Positions 1-5,700 of a stretch of 7,223 nt of DNA are shown piece by piece. This stretch comes from Candidatus Bathyarchaeota archaeon (GTDB lineage: Archaea > Thermoproteota > Bathyarchaeia > Hecatellales > Hecatellaceae): NCBI GenBank assembly GCA_030669485.1, contig DAOVDL010000030.1, positions 1 to 7,223 of the forward strand. The letters run 5' to 3'. The translations under genes were made by a program, and so were the position numbers. The notes beneath the pieces were generated by a model that saw nothing but the letters and a program-made list of their open reading frames with translations, did no database searches and was not told the origin of the DNA. Each line of letters opens with the position of its first letter. Position 1 is the stretch's first letter.

Positions 1-7
1 AATGATC

Positions 8-206
8 ACCAAAGGTCCCAACTTGCAACCAAAGGTTACACAGTGACACCAAAAGTTGCACATTGACACCTAAGGTTGCACATTGACACCAAAAGTCCCA
101 AGTTGAGACACCCCCCCTCTTCAACCACCGAAGGTTACAAATTGACAGCAAAGGTGACCACTGGTAACCAAATGTAACCGCGGGTAACCAAAGGATCCAC
201 CCCCCC
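8..206. repeat. Degenerate 20-bp-period tandem repeat array in two blocks
   Basis: Units begin at 8, 28, 48, 68 and 88, then at 127, 147, 167 and 187, each exactly 20 bp after the last within its block. The approximate consensus is ACCAAAGGTTRCACATTGAC. The first nine bases (ACCAAAGGT, itself palindromic as ACC-AAA-GGT) are the best conserved. The second block is more diverged. A 19-bp C-rich segment (108-126) separates the blocks, and each block ends in the same 10-mer, ACCCCCCCTC (110-119 and 199-208). The array probably continues left of the window, because bases 1-7 resemble a unit tail. Units abut with no spacers, so this is not CRISPR. A period of 20 is not a multiple of 3, so it is not a simple repeat-protein gene. 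Function is unknown; an iteron-like binding array or a decayed minisatellite are both possible. Confidence 0.85.
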
Positions 207-229
207 TCAAAACCAACCCACTTAAAATG

Positions 230-246
230 CCTGCCTATCAAGCAGG
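230..246. other. Short perfect hairpin
   Basis: CCTGC at 230-234 pairs with GCAGG at 242-246 around a 7-base loop. Read on the minus strand it lies just after the T-run at 256-251 and is followed by another TTTT (227-224). It therefore sits where the 3' end of a minus-strand transcript from the small gene at 270-510 would be. It could also simply stop readthrough into the repeat array. Confidence 0.4.
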
Positions 247-248
247 GA

Positions 249-256
249 AGAAAAAA
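249..256 (-). terminator. Putative archaeal U-tract terminator of minus-strand gene
   Basis: On the minus strand a run of six T (256-251) starts 13 nt after the stop codon of the small minus-strand reading frame, followed by C and two more T. Archaeal RNA polymerase terminates at such oligo-T runs without needing a hairpin. Its position supports the idea that the minus-strand frame is a real gene. Confidence 0.45.
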
Positions 257-269
257 CCAAGACCAACCG

Positions 270-479
270 CTACACAACATACCTTATAGTCGTTAGCCGC
301 CGAGCCTCCAACCGAGCCTCCTCAAAGACCATCCTCGCCTCAGGCGACAAAGCCTCAACAGGGTCAACCATCTCCCCCTCAAGGTCATCCAGTCCCTCCA
401 GTAACCCCACAACAGCGGGAACAACGCCTCCGTCAACCCCGCCTCCCAACTCCACATCCTCCAACCCTGCCAACACCAA
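270..479 (-). CDS. Possible small acidic protein, minus strand; 5' end uncertain, maybe frameshifted
   Basis: I do not recognise this protein. The frame runs 69 codons from a TTG at 479-477 to TAG at 272-270. It looks coding: a large share of codons begin with G, and its C-terminal part (DPVEALSPEARMVFEEARLE) reads as an ordinary charged helix. A T-run lies 13 nt past the stop. No good start is visible in frame. An ATG at 510-508 sits about 26 nt from a minus-strand TATA-like AATAAAAG (541-534), as expected for a leaderless gene, but it is one base out of frame and meets TGA after nine codons. Removing one G from the G5 run between that ATG and the frame would give a protein of about 79 residues. 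So it may be a frameshifted gene, a sequencing error, or a frame with a TTG start. The overlapping tryptophan-rich minus frame (293-508) is a shadow. Confidence 0.35.
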   Translation of the reverse strand: MVLAGLEDVELGGGVDGGVVPAVVGLLEGLDDLEGEMVDPVEALSPEARMVFEEARLEARRLTTIRYVV

Positions 480-533
480 CTCACACCCCCACCACCCAAC
501 ACTCCCACATAAACCTACCCTCCAGCTGAATGT

Positions 534-543
534 CTTTTATTAG
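534..543. promoter_or_regulatory. Candidate divergent promoter (shared AT-rich TATA-like core)
   Basis: The sequence CTTTTATTAG is the main AT-rich core between the minus-strand frame and the zinc-ribbon gene. Read leftward it gives AATAAAAG centred about 27 nt before the ATG at 510-508. Read rightward, TTTTATTA would place initiation near 565, just at the Shine-Dalgarno site of the gene at 579. One box may serve both directions, or the rightward box may differ. This is inferred from spacing only. Confidence 0.4.
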
Positions 544-564
544 TGATAACCGCATGATAATTTC

Positions 565-570
565 AGGAGG
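565..570 (+). promoter_or_regulatory. Shine-Dalgarno site of the zinc-ribbon gene
   Basis: AGGAGG lies 8 nt upstream of the ATG at 579, a strong match to the anti-Shine-Dalgarno sequence typical of archaeal 16S rRNA. It fixes the start and shows that this gene is translated from a leadered message. Confidence 0.8.
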
Positions 571-578
571 CTTAAGTA

Positions 579-815
579 ATGGTTAAAAAATGTGAGAGCT
601 GCGGGATGCCGATGGAGGAGGCATCTCAGCACGGAGGCGGAGACATCAACAACCTCTACTGTGTCCACTGCACAACCCCCACAGGCAAACTTAAGAGCCG
701 AAGCGAGGTTCGGGAGGGGATGATACAATTCTACATGGATGCCATAAAGAAGTCGCGGGAAGAGGCTGAGAAGGTCGTTGACGAAGTGATGTCCAAGGCC
801 CCCGCATGGAGATAA
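579..815 (+). CDS. Small zinc-ribbon protein (PF12674-like)
   Basis: A 78-residue cytoplasmic protein with an N-terminal zinc ribbon. Cys5 and Cys8 (CESCGMPM) and Cys28 and Cys31 (YCVHC) are the four likely zinc ligands, separated by the HGGGD segment characteristic of the family often annotated as 'putative zinc ribbon domain'. The second half (about 40-78) is a helical region (REGMIQFYMDAIKKSREEAE) ending in the family's typical PAW motif. Length and layout match the full-length family, so it is intact. The start is fixed by AGGAGG 8 nt upstream. The family is widespread in anaerobic bacteria and archaea, and I know of no established function; binding nucleic acid or a protein partner is only a guess. 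It heads the plus-strand cluster, 22 nt before the membrane protein gene. Confidence 0.88.
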   Translation: MVKKCESCGMPMEEASQHGGGDINNLYCVHCTTPTGKLKSRSEVREGMIQFYMDAIKKSREEAEKVVDEVMSKAPAWR

Positions 816-822
816 ACCCATC

Positions 823-828
823 AGAGGT
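823..828 (+). promoter_or_regulatory. Shine-Dalgarno site of the DUF350-type gene
   Basis: AGAGGT lies 9 nt upstream of the ATG at 838, in the 22-nt gap after the zinc-ribbon stop. This supports independent initiation of the membrane protein gene on a shared message. Confidence 0.6.
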
Positions 829-837
829 TCATCCACA

Positions 838-1323
838 ATGAGCACCCTAGGTCCAATAGCCCCCTTCTACATCATAGTAGCCATATACCTGGCCCGAACC
901 GTGATACTCTCCCTCATATGCGTCTTCCTAGGCTGGCTGGGCATAAGGATTCTAGACGCCCTGACACCCAGCATCCCCCACCGCGAACACATAGGGGAGA
1001 ACCCCCTCTCAACCGCCCTCTTCATAGCAGGATTCTTCATCCTCTTCGGCCTAGTAATCCACGGCGTACTAGTAACACCCATCCTAATAGGCGCCCCCCT
1101 CATAGAGAACCTGATAGATCCCACCCGCCTAACCCTGCTTACAGTCAGCTTCTTCGTCAGCCTCCTCCTAGGCATAGCCCTCTTCCACATCCTCAACCGG
1201 CTGACGCCGAAGATACCCTTCCTGAGCATAAAAGAGAACCCTGTTGCAGTAGGCATCTACACCTTCAGCTACCTCGTCTTCCTCGGCCTCGTCATGCATG
1301 CCTCCCTAACAACATCGATATGA
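838..1323 (+). CDS. Four-helix membrane protein with internal duplication (DUF350-type)
   Basis: A 161-residue integral membrane protein with four predicted helices, near residues 9-38, 58-79, 98-119 and 135-157. It consists of two homologous halves. Residues 31-76 (ending FGLVIHG) align with 111-155 (ending LGLVMHA), sharing LTPxIP, then a short loop with ENP, then a long helix ending in a Gly-Leu-Val-x-His pattern. This two-helix unit repeated twice, with an ENPxxA/G-like loop, is the layout of the DUF350 family (PF03994), whose biochemical role is not established. Length is usual for the family. It starts at ATG with AGAGGT upstream and ends in an ATGA overlap with the transglutaminase-like gene, implying coupled translation and probable joint action at the membrane. 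Strand-wide C-richness at third positions makes large shadow frames here. The DUF350 call rests on the pattern seen, not on a search. Confidence 0.8.
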   Translation: MSTLGPIAPFYIIVAIYLARTVILSLICVFLGWLGIRILDALTPSIPHREHIGENPLSTALFIAGFFILFGLVIHGVLVTPILIGAPLIENLIDPTRLTLLTVSFFVSLLLGIALFHILNRLTPKIPFLSIKENPVAVGIYTFSYLVFLGLVMHASLTTSI

Positions 1324-2207
1324 GCCCCTCACCCATGAAGACAATCTACATCGTGCTGATCCTAGGCATAGTCCTCACCCTAACGGCGATAAACCCAGTC
1401 TTCGCTATCCCCAGCAGTGAACCAACAGAAAAGGACAAAGACAGATATGATGACTGGAACGTAGCCAGAACCCGACCATACGGTGAAGACGGATACTTCC
1501 AACACATCTCCCGCCAAGACTTCAGGCCAGTCATAGTCTTTGAAAGCCTAGGCGGATACCAGGATATAGCATACAAGATAGGAGAAGAGTTCGCAGCCCA
1601 ATACCCCAACCGCCAGCAATGCGCCGAGAAGATCTTCTGCTACGTCAGGGACCGCGTTCACTACACATCAGACATAGACATATACAACGTGGAGGAGTTC
1701 GCAACCAACGCCGACGAGTTAGCACAAACCATAGAAAAAGAAGGCCGCACATGTGGTGACTGTGAGGACATGGCCATCCTCCTAGCGGTGATGTTCAAGG
1801 GCGCTGGCTTCCGCTCAGCCATCGTAGTGGTTCCCGGCCACGCTGCCGCGATGGTTCATTTTGATCCTCCCGGCTACAAGAAGGCCAACGTAGACTGGGC
1901 CTTCAAAGGCGAATCAGGCTGGATCTGGGCAGAGGCAACGGGACGTAACAACCCCCTCGGATGGACACCTGAAGACCTCACATCTGAAGAGATATGGTTC
2001 TACGAAATCTCCGTTGAGGAGCCAAACCTTGAGGAACCCCCCTTCAGCAACACAGTCCACTTGGAAGGCGAGAGCAAGGCCTCGGGTGCCGGTGGAACAT
2101 TTCTCCCCTTCTCACCCTTCCTATCCATCTTATTCATAATGTATCTCCTCTCAGCCCTCAGCAGGAGAGGGAAACGAAGTGAAGGTATACATCGACGGCG
2201 GGGTTAA
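1320..2207 (+). CDS. Exported, membrane-anchored transglutaminase-like (cysteine peptidase fold) protein
   Basis: 295 residues from the ATG at 1320, which overlaps the upstream stop as ATGA; a second ATG at 1335 (residue 6) is equally possible. Neither has a Shine-Dalgarno site, so translation probably depends on coupling. Residues 7-29 form a signal peptide with a likely cleavage after VFA. The transglutaminase-like core follows: Cys148 in GDCED is the expected nucleophile, His174 in PGHAA the expected base (His180 is an alternative), and Glu205 in WIWAEATG the acidic residue. Residues 262-281 form a hydrophobic segment followed by a basic tail, so the catalytic domain should face outside with a C-terminal anchor. 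The family includes proteases and amide-modifying enzymes; the substrate cannot be read from the sequence. The last ten codons overlap the RNase H gene. The frame is open back to 918, but that part is a shadow of the DUF350 gene. Confidence 0.85.
   Translation: MSPSPMKTIYIVLILGIVLTLTAINPVFAIPSSEPTEKDKDRYDDWNVARTRPYGEDGYFQHISRQDFRPVIVFESLGGYQDIAYKIGEEFAAQYPNRQQCAEKIFCYVRDRVHYTSDIDIYNVEEFATNADELAQTIEKEGRTCGDCEDMAILLAVMFKGAGFRSAIVVVPGHAAAMVHFDPPGYKKANVDWAFKGESGWIWAEATGRNNPLGWTPEDLTSEEIWFYEISVEEPNLEEPPFSNTVHLEGESKASGAGGTFLPFSPFLSILFIMYLLSALSRRGKRSEGIHRRRG
2163..2171 (+). promoter_or_regulatory. Shine-Dalgarno site of the RNase HI-like gene, inside the upstream gene
   Basis: The purine run AGGAGAGGG ends 7 nt before the GTG at 2179 and lies within the coding sequence of the transglutaminase-like gene. 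It decides the GTG as start and allows initiation independent of the overlapping frame's stop. Confidence 0.6.
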
Positions 2208-2574
2208 GGGCCACCACTTGAAGGCCAACCGCAGGGGCTACATATCCGTGGTCATGGACAAGAAGAAACTGGTGGAACCCGTGGGAGCGGTGACAAACAA
2301 CCAAGCCGAGTACCTCGCCCTGATCAAGGCTCTGAGAATGGTGTTGGGTGAGGGCGGTCGGGCAGTGGAGATCCTGAGCGACAGCGAACTTCTAGTCAGA
2401 CAGCTTAAAGGCGAGTACAAGGTGAGAAACCGGGCTCTCCAGAACCTCCACCGAGAAGCAGTGACTCTGAGTAGCAAACTTGAGAAATTCTCCATAAGAT
2501 GGGTTCCTAGGAACCAGAACCTCGCCGGCATCCTGCTGGAAAACAGTAACCTTACGAGAGAGCAGAATATCTAA
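2179..2574 (+). CDS. RNase HI-like protein with an altered fourth catalytic position
   Basis: A 131-residue single-domain RNase H fold protein. RNase HI cleaves the RNA strand of RNA-DNA hybrids using four acidic residues. Three are visible: Asp6 in YIDGG, Glu44 in TNNQAEY and Asp68 in ILSDSELLVRQLKGEY. The fourth normally sits in a (V)PRxxNxxAD motif; here the motif reads VPRNQNLAG, with Gly117 (GGC, 2527-2529) where Asp is expected. One G-to-A change would restore Asp. The usual helix after this motif is short and degenerate (ILLENSNL). The enzyme may have reduced activity, bind hybrids only, or this may be a sequencing error. It starts at GTG after a purine-rich Shine-Dalgarno site, 29 bp inside the transglutaminase-like gene in another frame, so it is the last gene of the cluster. 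It lacks the N-terminal hybrid-binding domain of eukaryotic RNase H1. Confidence 0.82.
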   Translation: MKVYIDGGVKGHHLKANRRGYISVVMDKKKLVEPVGAVTNNQAEYLALIKALRMVLGEGGRAVEILSDSELLVRQLKGEYKVRNRALQNLHREAVTLSSKLEKFSIRWVPRNQNLAGILLENSNLTREQNI

Positions 2575-2597
2575 GCCTCAGCACATTTTGACTAATC

Positions 2598-2603
2598 TTT
2601 AAA
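2598..2603 (+). promoter_or_regulatory. TATA box of the GMP synthase gene (leaderless type)
   Basis: TTTAAA (within CTTTAAAT, 2597-2604) is centred about 29 nt before the ATG at 2630, in a 55-bp gap after the RNase H stop. No Shine-Dalgarno site precedes the ATG. Archaeal initiation about 26 nt from the box centre would fall at or within a few bases of the ATG, giving a leaderless or near-leaderless message and a transcription unit separate from the upstream cluster. Confidence 0.6.
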
Positions 2604-2629
2604 TCAAGGATAACAGTTAGAGTTACCTC

Positions 2630-3895
2630 ATGTCTGAAGCCACCATTTACAGGTATATTAAGCCCGAGACATCGCCAAGGCAGAACCCTGAGAAGTTCAT
2701 CGAGGGCGCCCTCAAATTCATCAAGGAACACTTGAACACCGAGGACAGGGTTCAGATCCTGTTCTCCGGCGGAGTTGACTCCGTAGTGACTGCCGCTCTC
2801 TTAGACCTTGAGATCGGAAACCGACTATATGTCACACATATCGACACAGGCTTCATGAGGATCATTGGAGGGCAAGAGGAACCTCAAATAATAGCTGAGA
2901 AGTTCTCCGGATTCAAAAACCTGAAGGTTGTAAATGCCCGAGACCTCTTCTATGGGCGTGTTATGAATATACCTGACGCTGAAGAGAAGCGGCTTGGTTT
3001 CCGACGAGCCTACGAGATAGCCACAGACCAGCAGATGACCGAATCCCAATGCAACGTTCTGGCGCAGGGTACAATTCTGCCCGACATCATAGAGACTGAG
3101 GGCGGTGTCAAGAGTCAACACAACGTCTTCCTCAAGTTCAGCAAAGTTAAGAAGATCGTTGAACCCGTAGCAGGACTCTGCAAAGACGAGGTCAGACGAG
3201 TTGCCAAGGCGCTTTGGGAGAATCATAAGTTAAAAGCATTAGAAGGCAACTGGCTGAGGCAACCCTTCCCCGGACCCGGCCTATCCGTCAGAACAGTCGG
3301 TGCTATAACCCCTGAGAAGCTGGGCATTGAGAAGAGAGCCAACGATATTGTTGAGAGCAAGGTGGACGAGCACTCTCTCAAGAAGCACGGGGTCATCCTC
3401 TACATCAACGCCGTAACTGGGGAACAGATACCCTTCCAATCTTTCGCTGCAACATTTGACGATAAACTACTAAACACCCCCCCAGAAGTTGCCAAGATGG
3501 CGAAGGAGAAAGCTGGCCAAGAGAACCTGACCTGCAACATCTTAGACATCAAGGTCACGGGTGTACGAGAGGGAAAAAGGATCTACAGCCAACCACTCTG
3601 CATCGAGAGCCCCACGGGGCTGGACTACCCGACCTTGAAGAAGCTCGGCAGCGAACTTCCAGATGAAACACAGCTTTCCCGTGTACTATACAAGATCAGC
3701 AGCAAGGAAGGTTCACAGGGCTACTTGATAGCCATAAGAACGGTGAACAGCATTGACGCGATGAAGGCATGGGTGAACGAGTTGCCCTTCGACACCCTCC
3801 GAGGCATAGCAGATGAGGTTGTGGAGAAATGCGGAGTTAAAGCCGTCTACCTAGACATCTCCCCGAAACCCCCAGCCACCATCGAATACGAATAA
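2630..3895 (+). CDS. guaA: GMP synthase, ATP-pyrophosphatase subunit (GuaA C-terminal part / GuaB-type subunit), expanded C-terminus
   Basis: 421 residues. The enzyme adenylates XMP and aminates it to GMP using ammonia from a glutaminase. No glutaminase domain is fused or adjacent, so this is the synthetase subunit of a two-subunit enzyme, as usual in archaea. Motifs in order: PP-loop SGGVDS (46-51), HIDTGFMR (70-77), LAQGT (144-148), KSQHN (161-165, usually KSHHN), KDEVR (185-189), RQPFPGPGLSVR (210-221) and the terminal KPPATIEYE (413-421). Archaeal subunits are about 310 residues; the excess lies mainly after PFPGPGL, about 210 residues here against about 120. That region appears to hold two dimerization subdomains: an IKVTGV...RVLYKIS segment (307-357), then AIRTVNSIDAM...KPPATIEYE (368-421). 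This resembles eukaryotic GMP synthase. The start is the ATG behind the TATA box. A paralogue with another substrate is possible, since the glutaminase is not in view. Confidence 0.88.
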   Translation: MSEATIYRYIKPETSPRQNPEKFIEGALKFIKEHLNTEDRVQILFSGGVDSVVTAALLDLEIGNRLYVTHIDTGFMRIIGGQEEPQIIAEKFSGFKNLKVVNARDLFYGRVMNIPDAEEKRLGFRRAYEIATDQQMTESQCNVLAQGTILPDIIETEGGVKSQHNVFLKFSKVKKIVEPVAGLCKDEVRRVAKALWENHKLKALEGNWLRQPFPGPGLSVRTVGAITPEKLGIEKRANDIVESKVDEHSLKKHGVILYINAVTGEQIPFQSFAATFDDKLLNTPPEVAKMAKEKAGQENLTCNILDIKVTGVREGKRIYSQPLCIESPTGLDYPTLKKLGSELPDETQLSRVLYKISSKEGSQGYLIAIRTVNSIDAMKAWVNELPFDTLRGIADEVVEKCGVKAVYLDISPKPPATIEYE

Positions 3896-3930
3896 ACATA
3901 ATCAACCCCTCCTTTTCTCACCTTACCCCC

Positions 3931-3940
3931 ACCCCCCCTC
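3931..3940. repeat. Third copy of the 10-mer ACCCCCCCTC
   Basis: This exact 10-mer also closes both blocks of the 20-bp repeat array (110-119 and 199-208). Here it stands in the 86-bp gap after the GMP synthase stop. It may be only a product of the C-rich composition of the plus strand's non-coding DNA. Confidence 0.4.
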
Positions 3941-3961
3941 AAGGAACTTAGTTACCAGCTC

Positions 3962-3981
3962 ATCGCACCGCCATCTGCGAT
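3962..3981 (+). promoter_or_regulatory. Hairpin abutting the cimA start codon
   Basis: ATCGCA (3962-3967) pairs perfectly with TGCGAT (3976-3981) around an 8-base loop, CCGCCATC. The stem ends at the base before the ATG at 3982. If transcribed, it would hinder ribosome access to that ATG, pointing either to translational control or to a real start further in (GTG at 4039). Most of this element recurs in the 16S leader at 6024-6042. Confidence 0.5.
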
Positions 3982-5700
3982 ATGAAAATACTTATTAGTG
4001 AAGCCTTTGAGAAGACTTTAAAGCGGTGCTGGAATTGGGTGACTGTAAAATTTTCTAACCACCACCAGAACTTTGACCCCACGCTAGATCCAACCAGTTC
4101 TTCCAAGCCTAAGGCAGTTGAGATCTACGATACAACTCTGAGAGATGGGAACCAGCAGATAGGAGTTAACTTTTCCCTAGAAGACAAGTTGAAGATAGCC
4201 AACCGGCTCAACGACCTCGGCGTCCCCTATATAGAAGGCGGCTGGCCAAATGTCACCAACAAAGCCGAGATAGCTTTCTTCAAGAGAGTCAAAGCCGAGG
4301 GTCTACGTTCAAAGATCGTGGCATTCACAATGACTCGGAAGCCAAATCTGAGACCGGAGAAGGATCCCAACCTAAATGTCCTCACAAAGGTCGAAGCAGA
4401 TGCAGTAACAATCTTCGGGAAATCTTGGCCACTTCACATCAAATCTGTCCTGAGGGCATCACTTGAGGAAAACCTCCAAATGATCATCAGCTCTGTGGAA
4501 TACGTCCGAAACCAAGGTTATCCCGTTCTGTTCGACGCCGAACATTTCTTCGACGGCTTCAAAGCCAACCCAAAATATGCAGTTAAGACTCTGAAGGCAG
4601 CAGCAGGGGCAGGCGCTGAGGCTCTCATCTTATGTGACACACGTGGCGGAAATCTGCCAACGGATATAGCTGAAATAGTGCGCTCCGTAAGGAAGGCGGT
4701 CGGCGGCCTCCTCGGTATACATGCCCATAATGACCGCGGCTTAGCAACAGTCAACAGCCTAGCAGCTGTTACAGCTGGTGCGAGACAGGTTCAGGGAACG
4801 ATAAACGGTTTAGGTGAGCGGTGTGGTAATGCAAACCTTGTTGAGGTCGTGGGCAACCTAGAACTCAGCCTCGGCGTCAAGACAGGTTTGAACCTACCCC
4901 TCCTGACATCAGTTTCAAACTATGTCTACGAGGTGGCTGATGTGACACCAAATGAGTGCCAGCCATTTGTCGGTCGCTATGCCTTCACTCACAAAGGAGG
5001 CATCCATGTCCATGCAGTTCTAAAACAGCCCAATACATACGAGAGCTTCGACCCAATACTCTTAGGGAACACTAGAGCTCTCGCTGTCTCCTCTCAAGCA
5101 GGCTTAGCGAGCATAGTGAACAAAGCCCGCGAGTTCGGATTCAAGTTGGATAAAAAAGATCCAAGGGCAGCTCGAACACTCCGGCGGGTGAAGAAGCTTG
5201 AGGAGGAGGGATATCATTTCGAGAACGCTGAAGCCTCCTTGAACCTAATCTACGCCAAGGCTATAGGTGTAGATCTTAACTACTTCACCCTCATCAACTG
5301 GAAAGCCTTGGTGACAGGGGAGGTCTTGGGGGTTTCAGCTGAGAGTACCGTGAAGCTGAAGATCGGAAAACGAGACTCGATAGTGGCAGGGGAGGGAAAC
5401 GGCCCCGTCAACGCCTTCGATATGGCTCTCCGGAAGGCTCTGGAAAAGCAGCATCCCCAAATTTCCAATGTCAAACTAGTCGGCTACAGAGTGAGGGAGA
5501 TCAATGTGGAGAGGGGAACCGCTGCAGCTGTAAGAGTCATCATAGACTTCGAGGCAGAAGGATTAAGATGGTCAACCATAGGTGTTTCGACTAACATCCT
5601 CAAAGCCAGCGAGCAATCCCTGACAGATGGTTACATCTACTATCTCTACAAGAGTGGAGTGAAGCCTCTGAAGAAGTGGCAGAGAAGAGGAAAAAAGTAA
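3982..5700 (+). CDS. cimA: (R)-citramalate synthase (CimA, long type with LeuA-like regulatory domain)
   Basis: A 572-residue enzyme condensing acetyl-CoA and pyruvate to (R)-citramalate, the first step of the threonine-independent route to isoleucine. The TIM-barrel catalytic domain (about 46-310) shows YDTTLRDGNQQ (49-59, metal and catalytic residues), GGWP (86-89), VTIFGKSW, FDAEHFFDG (184-192), LCDTRGG, metal-binding HAHND (247-251) and QGTINGLGERCGNANL (271-286). The GWP, FGKSW and AEHFFDG motifs separate this CimA type from isopropylmalate and homocitrate synthases. HKGGIH (337-342) belongs to the linker region, and residues about 428-550 form the LeuA-type allosteric domain, including AEGNGPVNA-like VAGEGNGPVNAFD (468-480), where isoleucine feedback is expected. 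The first 45 residues precede the family's usual start and look unstructured; GTG at 4039 (residue 20) is the only other in-frame start candidate there. It has no Shine-Dalgarno site and no clear TATA box, and stands alone between guaA and the rRNA gene. Confidence 0.9.
   Translation: MKILISEAFEKTLKRCWNWVTVKFSNHHQNFDPTLDPTSSSKPKAVEIYDTTLRDGNQQIGVNFSLEDKLKIANRLNDLGVPYIEGGWPNVTNKAEIAFFKRVKAEGLRSKIVAFTMTRKPNLRPEKDPNLNVLTKVEADAVTIFGKSWPLHIKSVLRASLEENLQMIISSVEYVRNQGYPVLFDAEHFFDGFKANPKYAVKTLKAAAGAGAEALILCDTRGGNLPTDIAEIVRSVRKAVGGLLGIHAHNDRGLATVNSLAAVTAGARQVQGTINGLGERCGNANLVEVVGNLELSLGVKTGLNLPLLTSVSNYVYEVADVTPNECQPFVGRYAFTHKGGIHVHAVLKQPNTYESFDPILLGNTRALAVSSQAGLASIVNKAREFGFKLDKKDPRAARTLRRVKKLEEEGYHFENAEASLNLIYAKAIGVDLNYFTLINWKALVTGEVLGVSAESTVKLKIGKRDSIVAGEGNGPVNAFDMALRKALEKQHPQISNVKLVGYRVREINVERGTAAAVRVIIDFEAEGLRWSTIGVSTNILKASEQSLTDGYIYYLYKSGVKPLKKWQRRGKK

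Noticed and set aside
8..206. CRISPR array
   Set aside because: Units of 20 bp directly abut without unique spacers and are too diverged from each other.
918..1319. Long open extension upstream of the transglutaminase-like start (proline- and arginine-rich)
   Set aside because: It is the out-of-frame shadow of the DUF350-type gene; the signal peptide beginning at 1320 or 1335 marks the real start.
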